Of a DNA stretch of 30,112 nt, positions 7,136 through 13,956 are shown piece by piece. Source of the stretch: an uncultured Caulobacteraceae bacterium. GTDB taxonomy: Bacteria; Pseudomonadota; Alphaproteobacteria; Caulobacterales; TH1-2. The notes under the pieces are model-generated. The model had not been told where the DNA came from. It did not search any database and worked only from the letters and a program-made list of their open reading frames with translations. The first letter of the stretch is position 1. Each line of letters begins with the position of its first letter. Location of the stretch: assembly GCA_937967425.1 (NCBI GenBank), contig CALBST010000095.1, forward strand, positions 1 through 30,112, written 5' to 3'. The position numbers and the translations under genes are program-made.

Positions 7136-8479
7136 ATGAAGGCCCGTAAGGGAATGGCTGCTGTCGGGGTAATGGCAGCCGCCTCCATGGTGGGTCTCGG
7201 GCTGGCCTGGAATGCAGGCCTCTTCAGCGGCGCCGCGGACGCGGCTGCAGCTGAAAGCGTCGCCATGCGCGAAGCAGCGGCGCGCCGCGCCGAGCAATTG
7301 GCGTTTACGGAAGTTTACCTTCGCCACGAAACCCGGGAGATGCGGGTCGCCAATGGCGAGACGCTGGCGGGCCTGCTTGTGCGCGCTGGCGCGTCGTCTT
7401 CCGATACGAACGCCGCGCTGTCCTCGATTGCCGACGTCTACAACCCGCGCCGCCTGCGGCCCGGGCAGGCGATCAGCCTCTATTTCCAGCGCGACGGCGG
7501 CGAAGCGCGTCTCACCGGCGTTTCCTTCCGCTCCGAGCCTGGCGCGTCTGTCGCCGCCAACCGGACGGCCTCGGGCGGCTTCGAAGCGCGCGAAGTCCAA
7601 ATGCCGCTGACGTTCGAGATCGCGCGCATCGCAGCAGCGGTCGAGACCAGCCTTTATTCGAGTGCGCTGCAACTCGGCGCGACCGACCGTGAAGTCGCCG
7701 CGCTGGCGGATGCGTTCTCGTACGACGTCGACTTCCAACGCGACGTTCGCCCCGGCGATCGATTCGAATTGGTGTTCGAGCGCTTCTATGACGACGAGGG
7801 CAACACCGTTCGTACCGGGGATCTGCTGTTCGTCTCTCTGGAGTCGAGCCGCGGGTCGCGTGAGTTCTACCAATTCATGGCGCCTGGCGACACGCGGCCG
7901 GATTGGTACGACGCCGATGGCAAGAGCGCGCGGCGCTTCCTGATGAAGACGCCGATCAATGGCGCGCGGCTTTCTTCGGGCTACGGCATGCGCCGTCACC
8001 CGATCCTCGGTTATTCGCGCATGCACCGGGGCACTGATTTCGCGGCGCCGACCGGGACGCCGATTTTGGCGGCGGGCGATGGCACGATCGTTCGCGCTGG
8101 CCCGTTCGGCTCGTACGGCAATTATGTACGTATCCGTCACGCCAATGGATACGAGACCGCCTACGCGCACATGTCGCGCTTTGCGCGCGGGATGCGCGCG
8201 GGCGTGCGGGTGCGCCAGGGGCAAGTGATTGGCTATGTCGGCACCACTGGCCGCTCAACAGGCCCGCATCTGCACTACGAAGTGATGCGCCGTGGCCAGC
8301 AAGTGAACCCGATGAGCCTGCGCGTTGCGAATGGCCGCAACCTCAGCGGCCGCGCGCTGGAACTCTTCATGATCGAGCGCGAGCGCATCAATACGCTTAG
8401 GCAAGTTAGGGCCCGGGAAAACCCCGCGCAGGAAGCCGTCGCGACGCCGACGGCATTCCGCGAAACGGCTTCGCCCTGA
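7136..8479 (+). CDS. M23 family peptidoglycan endopeptidase with N-terminal membrane anchor and OapA/LysM-like domain
   Basis: Cleaves peptidoglycan cross-links in the periplasm. Counting from the ATG at 7136 (447 residues), residues about 7-30 form a hydrophobic anchor (MAAVGVMAAASMVGLGLAW). A LysM/OapA-like region follows (VANGETLAGLLVRAGASSSDTNAAL, then LRPGQAISLYF). The C-terminal LytM domain holds the zinc site: H297 and D301 in MHRGTDF and H378/H380 in GPHLHYEV, with AYAHMSRF between. All ligands are present, so it should be an active enzyme rather than an EnvC-like activator. An in-frame TTG at 7097 would add 13 residues; neither start has a clear ribosome binding site and I prefer ATG. 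Close in design to MepM-type endopeptidases. Confidence 0.9.
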   Translation: MKARKGMAAVGVMAAASMVGLGLAWNAGLFSGAADAAAAESVAMREAAARRAEQLAFTEVYLRHETREMRVANGETLAGLLVRAGASSSDTNAALSSIADVYNPRRLRPGQAISLYFQRDGGEARLTGVSFRSEPGASVAANRTASGGFEAREVQMPLTFEIARIAAAVETSLYSSALQLGATDREVAALADAFSYDVDFQRDVRPGDRFELVFERFYDDEGNTVRTGDLLFVSLESSRGSREFYQFMAPGDTRPDWYDADGKSARRFLMKTPINGARLSSGYGMRRHPILGYSRMHRGTDFAAPTGTPILAAGDGTIVRAGPFGSYGNYVRIRHANGYETAYAHMSRFARGMRAGVRVRQGQVIGYVGTTGRSTGPHLHYEVMRRGQQVNPMSLRVANGRNLSGRALELFMIERERINTLRQVRARENPAQEAVATPTAFRETASP

Positions 8480-8562
8480 GGAAAAATCGAGGGTTGAGTG
8501 GATAGGGAATCCGTCGCAGTGTCGCGGCGCGCGCAAGCGTGTCTGGAGCACTGGCGATCGAG

Positions 8563-9195
8563 ATGGCGATCAGAGCGTTGATTGCTGACGACCACGAGCT
8601 GTTTCGCAGTGGAATGAAGCAGCTGCTAGTCGATGTGCTGCAAGCCAAAGATGTGCGCGAAGCAGAAAGCATGGATCGCGCCCTCGAAATCTTGACGAAT
8701 GAGGGCGCCGGCGATCTCGTGCTTGTCGATTGGCGGATGCCCGGTATGTCGGGTGCGGAATCGCTGGCGGCGCTGCGCGACGGCTTTCCTGAGGCCAAAG
8801 TCGCTGTGATCTCCGCGTGGGAGGAACGCGCCGATATTCTGGCGGCGCTCGGCGCGGGCGTACACGGCTATATCCCGAAATCGCTCCCCTCGGCGCAGAT
8901 CGCGGCGGCGCTGAAAGGCATCCTCGATGGCCAGATTTTTGTGCCGCCGGCGATCGGCAAGCGCGAAAGCGCGGGCGGCGAGAGCAGCGGCGGCTTCAAG
9001 CTGGATCAAGACAAGCTCACCCTGCGCCAGCGCGACGTGCTGCAAGAGCTGCTGAAAGGGCAGGCGAGCAAGGAAATCGCCCGCACGCTCGATATCGCTG
9101 AGGGCACCGTGAAGATTCACCTCGCTGCGATCTATCGCGCGCTCGGTGTCCGCACGCGCGCCGAGGCGATCGCGAAAATGAGCAAGTCCGGCTAA
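8563..9195 (+). CDS. LuxR/NarL-type response regulator
   Basis: A 210-residue DNA-binding response regulator from ATG at 8563, which puts the first strand of the receiver (IRALIADDHELF) in the usual place; a GTG at 8539 would add eight residues. The receiver has acidic D9/D10, phospho-acceptor D56 (LVLVDWRMPGMSG), S in VISAW and K in YIPKS. The C-terminal GerE-type HTH spans roughly 145-206 (LTLRQRDVLQELLKGQASKEIARTLDIAEGTVKIHLAAIYRAL). It converges with the histidine kinase gene and overlaps its stop. The kinase and receiver next door are likely partners, and the palindromes at 10302-10336 are plausible targets; both are inference. Confidence 0.93.
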   Translation: MAIRALIADDHELFRSGMKQLLVDVLQAKDVREAESMDRALEILTNEGAGDLVLVDWRMPGMSGAESLAALRDGFPEAKVAVISAWEERADILAALGAGVHGYIPKSLPSAQIAAALKGILDGQIFVPPAIGKRESAGGESSGGFKLDQDKLTLRQRDVLQELLKGQASKEIARTLDIAEGTVKIHLAAIYRALGVRTRAEAIAKMSKSG

Positions 9196-9833
9196 GCGCG
9201 CGGCGCGCGAACGATGAACGTGGCGCCTTCGCCGGGCGCCGAACGCACTTCGATTTCATGCTTCAGCAGCGCAGCTAGCTTGCGCACGATCGTTAGACCG
9301 ATGCCGAGACCGGTGCTTGGCGCGCCATCAAGACGAACGAACTCGCCGAAAATGCGTTCATGATCTTCAGGCGCGATGCCTGGCCCAGCGTCCCGCACGC
9401 TAATCTCGATGTCTCCATTCTTCTCGCTTGCGCTGACATGTGCGGCCCCGCCGCCGTGGGTTGCGGCGTTGGTCACAAGCTGCTGCACGATGGCTTCGAG
9501 CAGCGCTTGGTCTGATTGAACATAGAGCGCTGTCGGATCGGTGGTGACCTCTGGCGCGTGGGCGACGAGATCCTCGAATAAGCTCTTAAGCGAAACTCTC
9601 TCGAGGTCGGCCTCGACCTTGCCGGAATCTAGCCGCGCCAATTGAATGAGGCTTTCGATCATGTTGGCGAGCGATTGCGCGGCGCGATCGGCCTTTTCCA
9701 AAACTTCGCGCGCTTCGGCATCGTGCACGCGGCGCTCAAGCGCGCTCAGATACAAGAGCAGCGCGTGCAGCGGCTGGCGCATGTCGTGGCCAATTGCCGT
9801 CAGGAAACGTGCAGAGGCGCTCTCATTTTCCAT
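9192..9833 (-). CDS. Soluble sensor-less histidine kinase (HDxRQPL type)
   Basis: A 213-residue kinase from ATG at 9833 with an AGGTGA ribosome binding site 11 nt upstream. The H-box HDMRQPLHAL has its phospho-acceptor at H16, so there is almost no room for an input domain. The ATPase part shows the N-box (EAIVQQLVTNAATHGGG), G1 (DAGPGIA), F (FGEFVRLD) and G2 (GLGIGLTIV) motifs, so it should be active. No transmembrane segment. This H-box variant is common in hybrid kinases that carry a receiver; here the receiver is the separate gene 40 nt upstream. In-frame GTG codons at 9890 and 9845 are alternatives, the former overlapping the receiver gene. The signal must enter through partner proteins. 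Confidence 0.88.
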   Translation of the reverse strand: MENESASARFLTAIGHDMRQPLHALLLYLSALERRVHDAEAREVLEKADRAAQSLANMIESLIQLARLDSGKVEADLERVSLKSLFEDLVAHAPEVTTDPTALYVQSDQALLEAIVQQLVTNAATHGGGAAHVSASEKNGDIEISVRDAGPGIAPEDHERIFGEFVRLDGAPSTGLGIGLTIVRKLAALLKHEIEVRSAPGEGATFIVRAPRA

Positions 9834-9873
9834 CTGCGCGTTTTTCACCTGCGGGTCTGACGCGCGCAAGCCG

Positions 9874-10254
9874 CTAATCGGCCATTTCACGCTGTTGTTC
9901 GAGCCAAGCGATGATCTCGTGCGGCGGCGCGGGTTTGCGCATGAAGGCGTAACCCGCGCCCTTTGCCGCGTGTTTTGCATCGTTGTTGAGTGAGCCAGAA
10001 AGTACGAGCACCCGCGCCCGGGGCGCGCGCGCGCGAAGCTGTTGCGCGGCCGAGACGCCGTTGGTCGCCCGCAAATGGAAATCGGTGATGATCATCGCCG
10101 CGCGGGCGGCCAGAGCGCCGGCCGCTTGCGTGACATGGAAGGCGTCAGCGCCGTGAATGACCTCCGCGCCCCAATCGCGCAAAACAAGCTGCATCGCTTC
10201 CGCCGAAGCATGATCGTCTTCGAGCAGCAAGATGAGAGGGCGTGTTCCCGTCAT
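9874..10254 (-). CDS. Single-domain response regulator (receiver only)
   Basis: A 126-residue CheY-like protein from ATG at 10254. It shows the acidic cluster E12-D13-D14 (LLLEDDH), phospho-acceptor D58 (MIITDFHLRATNG), S in VLVLSGS and K in FMRKPAPP, so the phosphorylation site is complete. No output domain. It precedes the histidine kinase on the same strand and ends 40 nt before it, suggesting an operon and a split phosphorelay or phosphate sink. In-frame codons extend upstream to 10323, but that extension (HGICRAFHLTRSAVPCCY) runs through the palindromes and does not look like protein. Confidence 0.9.
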   Translation of the reverse strand: MTGTRPLILLLEDDHASAEAMQLVLRDWGAEVIHGADAFHVTQAAGALAARAAMIITDFHLRATNGVSAAQQLRARAPRARVLVLSGSLNNDAKHAAKGAGYAFMRKPAPPHEIIAWLEQQREMAD

Positions 10255-10301
10255 TGCCCGCACATAACAACACGGAACGGCGCTTCGCGTTAGGTGAAAC
10301 G

Positions 10302-10336
10302 CACGGCATATGCCGTGAGGCATAGGCCATCGCCTA
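10302..10336. promoter_or_regulatory. Cluster of three nested inverted repeats between divergent genes
   Basis: CACGGCATATGCCGTG at 10302-10317 is a perfect 16-bp palindrome. It overlaps a second repeat, ATGCC (10310-10314) with GGCAT (10319-10323), and abuts a third, TAGGC (10323-10327) with GCCTA (10332-10336). The cluster lies 48 nt upstream of the receiver-kinase operon and 81 nt upstream of the divergent small conserved gene. Such symmetric sites suit a dimeric LuxR-type regulator, one of which is encoded nearby; which protein binds is not shown by sequence. Confidence 0.55.
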
Positions 10337-10377
10337 GCGCTTCAAGCATGACTTTTGGGGAATTCACCGCCCGCGCT

Positions 10378-10404
10378 TGTGCGTGCATATTTTTGCACAG
10401 CACA
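10378..10404 (+). promoter_or_regulatory. Long inverted repeat abutting the ribosome binding site of the small conserved gene
   Basis: TGTGC-GTGCA (10378-10387) pairs with TGCAC-a-GCACA (10394-10404), ten base pairs with one bulged A and a 6-nt AT-rich loop. Its right edge touches the AGGG ribosome binding site (10404-10407) of the gene starting at 10417. It could be a protein-binding operator in DNA, or if transcribed, a hairpin in the leader that limits ribosome access. Confidence 0.4.
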
Positions 10405-10416
10405 GGGATTGACAGA

Positions 10417-10770
10417 ATGTTCATGGCGAACAGCCGCGCAGAACGATTTGACGACAGCGAAACCGGCAGCGGCGATTACTTTGCCGCGCCAAGCAGAGGC
10501 GCGGGCGAACACGACTTCTGCTCGCGTAGCGGCGCGCTCGAGCTCAAGGCAAAGATAGAGGCCTTTTGGGCCGAGCGCGGCCACACGGTGCAAGTCATGT
10601 TGCACAATGTCGGCTTTCACCCTGCCATTCGCGCGGCGCGCTATGACGTGCGCAGCGACATGGTCAACGGCATGCCGCGTCCCGCTGGCGCCGCGAAGCG
10701 CGCGCCGGCGGCGTCAGAGGCTTTCGTTGAGGATTTTGACAATTCCGACGACGATTTGGTCTTCGAATAA
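10417..10770 (+). CDS. Conserved hypothetical small protein
   Basis: A 117-residue protein from ATG at 10417, chosen because an AGGG ribosome binding site ends 9 nt upstream; ATG at 10423 is also possible, and longer readings upstream run through repeats. The N-terminus is polar and low in complexity, then a more ordered core follows: LELKAKIEAFWAERGHTVQVMLHNVGFHPAIRAARYDVRSDMVNGMP. The tail is alanine-rich and ends in acidic residues (EDFDNSDDDLVFE). No signal peptide or membrane segment. The core reads like a real conserved alphaproteobacterial motif, but I cannot name a function. It is transcribed away from the receiver-kinase operon and followed by a strong hairpin, so it is a single-gene unit. 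Confidence 0.75.
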   Translation: MFMANSRAERFDDSETGSGDYFAAPSRGAGEHDFCSRSGALELKAKIEAFWAERGHTVQVMLHNVGFHPAIRAARYDVRSDMVNGMPRPAGAAKRAPAASEAFVEDFDNSDDDLVFE

Positions 10771-10804
10771 GGTTTACCAGTTGACCCCGGGCGGGTCTCG
10801 GTAG

Positions 10805-10843
10805 CGAAGGGCGCGGCCTCCCCCTCCTGGGCCGCGCCCTTCG
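10805..10843 (+). terminator. Strong hairpin after the small conserved gene
   Basis: A perfect 14-bp stem (10805-10818 with 10830-10843, CGAAGGGCGCGGCC) and an 11-nt pyrimidine-rich loop, 34 nt after the stop at 10770. There is no clear T-run, only TCATGTTT. Most likely a transcription terminator for the 10417-10770 gene. Confidence 0.65.
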
Positions 10844-10892
10844 TCATGTTTGGGACTTGCATCGGCGCCGTCCACGCGGAATGGATGCGCGC

Positions 10893-11366
10893 ATGTCCGA
10901 TGATGTCGCCGCGCCTGCCCAGTTCGAGATTCCGGAAGGTTATGTCGCGCTTGATTGGCGCCGCGGTTTTGTGCGCCAGATCGGCCCGCTCTACCGGCGT
11001 GCGCAGAACGGCGCCTATACGATGGGCTTTCGCGTCGAGGATCACCACACCAACGGTATGACCAACGCGCATGGCGGCATGCTGATGAGCTTTGCCGATA
11101 TGGCTTGGGGGCACGTCGTCTCGGTTGAGACTTCGTCTTACTGGGTCACCGTGCGGCTCACGCTCGATTTTCTCTCTAGCGCACACTTGGGGGAGTGGGT
11201 GGAAGGCGCCAGCGAGGTGTTGTCCACCGCTGACGATCTCTACCTTGTTCGGGGCCGTATCTGGGCCGGCGATCGCACGCTGATTACCGGCTCTGGAGTC
11301 TTCAAACCGATCCAGCGCCGCGAGCCGCGGCCGGGCGAAAAGGCGTTTGAAGCAAAAACCAGCTAA
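10893..11366 (+). CDS. PaaI/YigI-type hotdog-fold thioesterase
   Basis: A 157-residue hotdog protein expected to hydrolyse acyl-CoA thioesters in the cytosol. The signature is [16 protein letters not shown] with H60-G61-G62 and acidic D69 on the central helix, followed by the strand [21 protein letters not shown], typical of the PaaI family. Starts at 10881 (MDARMSDD) and TTG at 10857 are in frame; the later ATG gives the commonest N-terminus but no start has a clear ribosome binding site. The next gene begins 55 nt downstream, so co-transcription with the beta-helix gene is possible though no functional link is evident. Substrate unknown. Confidence 0.88.
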   Translation: MSDDVAAPAQFEIPEGYVALDWRRGFVRQIGPLYRRAQNGAYTMGFRVEDHHTNGMTNAHGGMLMSFADMAWGHVVSVETSSYWVTVRLTLDFLSSAHLGEWVEGASEVLSTADDLYLVRGRIWAGDRTLITGSGVFKPIQRREPRPGEKAFEAKTS

Positions 11367-11420
11367 CCCGCAACGCGCGCGTGCTGGACGTTGCGGGCGC
11401 TCGCCGCGCAAGATGGCGCC

Positions 11421-12662
11421 ATGGATATCTCTCGCCGATCCGTGCTGGCCGCCATCCCGCTGATGGGCTGCGCCGGCGAGGCGCGTGCGCGCGTTAACGT
11501 CGTTCACGTCACGCCTGATGGATCGGGCGATGGGTCTTCTTGGGCGTCCGCTGCCGGGCTCCACGCGATCCCTGATGTGCTGAAGCAGCTCGAGCCGGGC
11601 GGCGAAATTCTCGTCGCGGCGGACCGCGGCGAATACGAGATTAGGAATCCGGTTGAGATCGATCGCGGGGGGCGCGAGGGCCTCGAAGTGCGCGTGCGGG
11701 GCGTGAACAGCGCATCGGGCGAACCGCTGGCGGCGGTGTTGCGCGGCGATCGCAGCGCCGACGATCAGGGCACGGAGGCGTTCCGGCTTTTGCGCGGCGC
11801 CAGCCATTTGAAGTTTTCTCACTTCGACTTCCGCGACATCGGCAACGGCGCATTTCGAATAGGCGCGCCGCTTTCAAATCTCACGATCGAGGATTGCTCG
11901 TTCGAGAACATCTATCGCTTCTTCGAGAATACGGCGGATGGCGAAGGCCACGCGAGCATAGACGGGTTTGTCCTACGCCGCTGCCGTGGGATACGCGCCG
12001 AGCGCGGATTTCTTCGCGTCCGCTACAATTCCCGCAACGGCCTCATCGAGGATTGCGCCGCCCAGGGGCAAGCAAACCAAGGCGGCTTCATTCCCGCCGG
12101 TTGCGCTCTCGACGATCGCGCCAATTCAATCACCTATCGCCGCTGCGTCATGGAGAATTTTCAGCAATGGGGCGGGGACGATTACTGGAACGGCGATGGC
12201 TTTTCCGATGAGCCCGGCAACGCCCGCATTCGTTATGAATCGTGCGAAGCCCGGGGTTCCACGGATGGCGGTTTCGACTGCAAGAGCCGCGATGTCGTGT
12301 TCGTCGATTGCATCGCCGAGGACAACAAGCGCAATTTCCGCATCTGGGGCGATCGCGCCACGATGACGAACTGCACAAGCCGTGCGCCAAATTTCAGGGG
12401 CAATGACTCGAACGAGAATGCGTCGTCATCGCACCTCTGGATCGGCAGTGAAGGCGGGTCTGACATCAACATCACTAATCTGACGATCGAAGATCAGGAC
12501 GCCACACCGATCATCGAGTTTGAGCATGATGTCGGGCGCGTGGAAATTCGCGGTGTTACCATTAACAGCCCGCGCATTAACTGGGGCAATGACGAGGGCC
12601 GCATCCGTGCGCGTATGCTGATCGGAGAGCCGGTGTTCCACCAGCGCGGAACAGTCGATTAA
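11421..12662 (+). CDS. Exported right-handed parallel beta-helix protein, Tat-type signal with lipobox
   Basis: A 413-residue protein starting at ATG 11421. The signal region MDISRRSVLAAIPLMGCAG has the twin-arginine motif SRRSVL (R5-R6), and PLMGC makes C17 a possible lipidation site. After this comes HVTPDGSGDGSSWASAAGLHAIPDVL, the usual entry of pectate-lyase-like beta-helix proteins. It is followed by repeated short strands (LTIEDCSFENI, GFVLRRCRGI, ITYRRCVMENF, VVFVDCIAEDN, ATMTNCTSRA) with regularly placed cysteines typical of coil stacking. It may bind, cleave or modify the polysaccharide made by the neighbouring locus, but no catalytic residues can be assigned by eye. Longer start at 11391 would bury the Tat motif. 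Confidence 0.82.
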   Translation: MDISRRSVLAAIPLMGCAGEARARVNVVHVTPDGSGDGSSWASAAGLHAIPDVLKQLEPGGEILVAADRGEYEIRNPVEIDRGGREGLEVRVRGVNSASGEPLAAVLRGDRSADDQGTEAFRLLRGASHLKFSHFDFRDIGNGAFRIGAPLSNLTIEDCSFENIYRFFENTADGEGHASIDGFVLRRCRGIRAERGFLRVRYNSRNGLIEDCAAQGQANQGGFIPAGCALDDRANSITYRRCVMENFQQWGGDDYWNGDGFSDEPGNARIRYESCEARGSTDGGFDCKSRDVVFVDCIAEDNKRNFRIWGDRATMTNCTSRAPNFRGNDSNENASSSHLWIGSEGGSDINITNLTIEDQDATPIIEFEHDVGRVEIRGVTINSPRINWGNDEGRIRARMLIGEPVFHQRGTVD

Positions 12663-12709
12663 CGATCGAACCCCACTACGCGATACAATAGCGCATCAGG
12701 CGATAATCA

Positions 12710-12737
12710 TTGCGTGCGTGCGTCGGCGAGGCATAAA
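12710..12737 (+). promoter_or_regulatory. Possible sigma-70 promoter for the GT4-asnB operon
   Basis: TTGCGT (12710-12715) and CATAAA (12732-12737) are separated by 16 bp in the 124-bp gap before the glycosyltransferase start at 12787. Transcription would begin near 12744. Match to consensus is only partial. Confidence 0.25.
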
Positions 12738-12786
12738 GCGAAGAGGCGAGGACGCTCGCATATCGCTCCCCAAGTGCTTTCGAAAT

Positions 12787-13941
12787 ATGACACAGACTCC
12801 CGTGCCCACCTCCGGTGCAGAGGCCCCGCTGATCTTTGTGGTCGGCGCGCGCGGCGTGCCCGATGTCGAGGGCGGCGCGGAGAAGAACGCCGAAATGCTG
12901 TTCCCGCTGGTGGCGGCGAGCGGGCACTACAGAGTCACGCTGGTGGGCCTGGCCGACAACATCAAGTCTGACGAGTTTAAAGGCGTGCGGCTGATGAAGG
13001 CGCCGCGGTCGAACTTCATGAAGACCGACAAGCTGCTTTACTACGTCGCCGCGATCTTCATGGCGATGCGGTTGCGCCCGCGCATCGTTCACTTTCAGGG
13101 GCTCGGATCGGCGATCTTCCTGTGGGCCTACAAACTCATGGGCGCAAAGACGGTCGTCCGCTATGGGTCGGCGGATTATGTGGTCAACAAGTGGGGCTTG
13201 CTCGGCAAGCTCGGCTTTCTTGTGGCCGAGTTTCAACTGCGCTTCGCCGACGCGGTGATTGCCGTCACGCCGGCGCTGGCGGATCGTTTGGCCCGGCGTG
13301 GCATCAAGGGCAACGTTCACGTCGTCGCCAACGCGGCCGATCCGCTGCCGCCGGTCGCGCCCAGCGCTGATCTGCCGACGGGTGATTACATACTGACAGT
13401 CGGCCGCGTCACAGCGCAAAAGAATGTCGCGAACTTGCTGCGCGGGTACGAGATATTCGCGCGCAGAACACCAGGCGCGCCGAAGCTGGTTATCGCAGGC
13501 GGGCTCGACGAGGGCGATTATGTGGCAACGCTGCAATCGCTCCTGACGGAGCGCACTATCCTTGCCGGCAAATTTGCTCGAAGCGCCATGGCGCCGCTCT
13601 ATCGTGGTTCAAAGCTCTATATTAACGCGTCGCTCCACGAGGGCAGCTCCAATGCCGTGCTCGAGGCGATTGGCGCGGGATGCTCGATCGTTTTGAGCAA
13701 TATTCCCGAGAATCGGGACTTCGCACTGGCGCCAGATGCGTACTTTGACCCGAACGATCCGGAATCCATTGCGGATGCGCTCTCGCGCGCGCTCGCAGAC
13801 CCCAGTGCTTACGTTGCTGATCCGAGTCGTTTTCTAACGTGGGCCTCTGTCGCAGAGCGGACGCTTGACATCTACAAAGGTATCGCGCCTTTCGAGGGTG
13901 CGGAGACAGAGAGGCGTAACGCCCTTGCTTCCGTGTCCTGA
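12787..13941 (+). CDS. GT4 family glycosyltransferase
   Basis: A 384-residue retaining glycosyltransferase with GT-B fold, acting on the cytoplasmic face of the membrane to add a sugar to a lipid-linked unit. The N-terminal domain begins IFVVGARGVPDVEGGAE (G20-E32), the GxRGxP...GGxE pattern of GT4 enzymes. The C-terminal domain has the nucleotide-sugar binding region (ILTVGRVTAQKNVANLL) and the EX7E motif E285/E293 in HEGSSNAVLEAIGAG. ATG at 12787 gives the normal family N-terminus; upstream in-frame sequence from 12718 is arginine-rich and probably not translated. It ends 15 nt before the asparagine synthase gene, so the two form an operon. Donor and acceptor sugars cannot be told. Confidence 0.9.
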   Translation: MTQTPVPTSGAEAPLIFVVGARGVPDVEGGAEKNAEMLFPLVAASGHYRVTLVGLADNIKSDEFKGVRLMKAPRSNFMKTDKLLYYVAAIFMAMRLRPRIVHFQGLGSAIFLWAYKLMGAKTVVRYGSADYVVNKWGLLGKLGFLVAEFQLRFADAVIAVTPALADRLARRGIKGNVHVVANAADPLPPVAPSADLPTGDYILTVGRVTAQKNVANLLRGYEIFARRTPGAPKLVIAGGLDEGDYVATLQSLLTERTILAGKFARSAMAPLYRGSKLYINASLHEGSSNAVLEAIGAGCSIVLSNIPENRDFALAPDAYFDPNDPESIADALSRALADPSAYVADPSRFLTWASVAERTLDIYKGIAPFEGAETERRNALASVS

Positions 13942-13956
13942 CGGGGCGGGGAGCGG

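Noticed and set aside
7094..8224. 376-codon minus-strand open frame over the M23 peptidase gene
   Set aside because: Arg/His/Ala-rich with no family pattern, while the opposite strand carries intact M23 zinc ligands.
10641..11822. 393-codon minus-strand frame across the small conserved gene, thioesterase and beta-helix gene
   Set aside because: It spans three well-supported plus-strand genes and a terminator hairpin and has no protein-like features.
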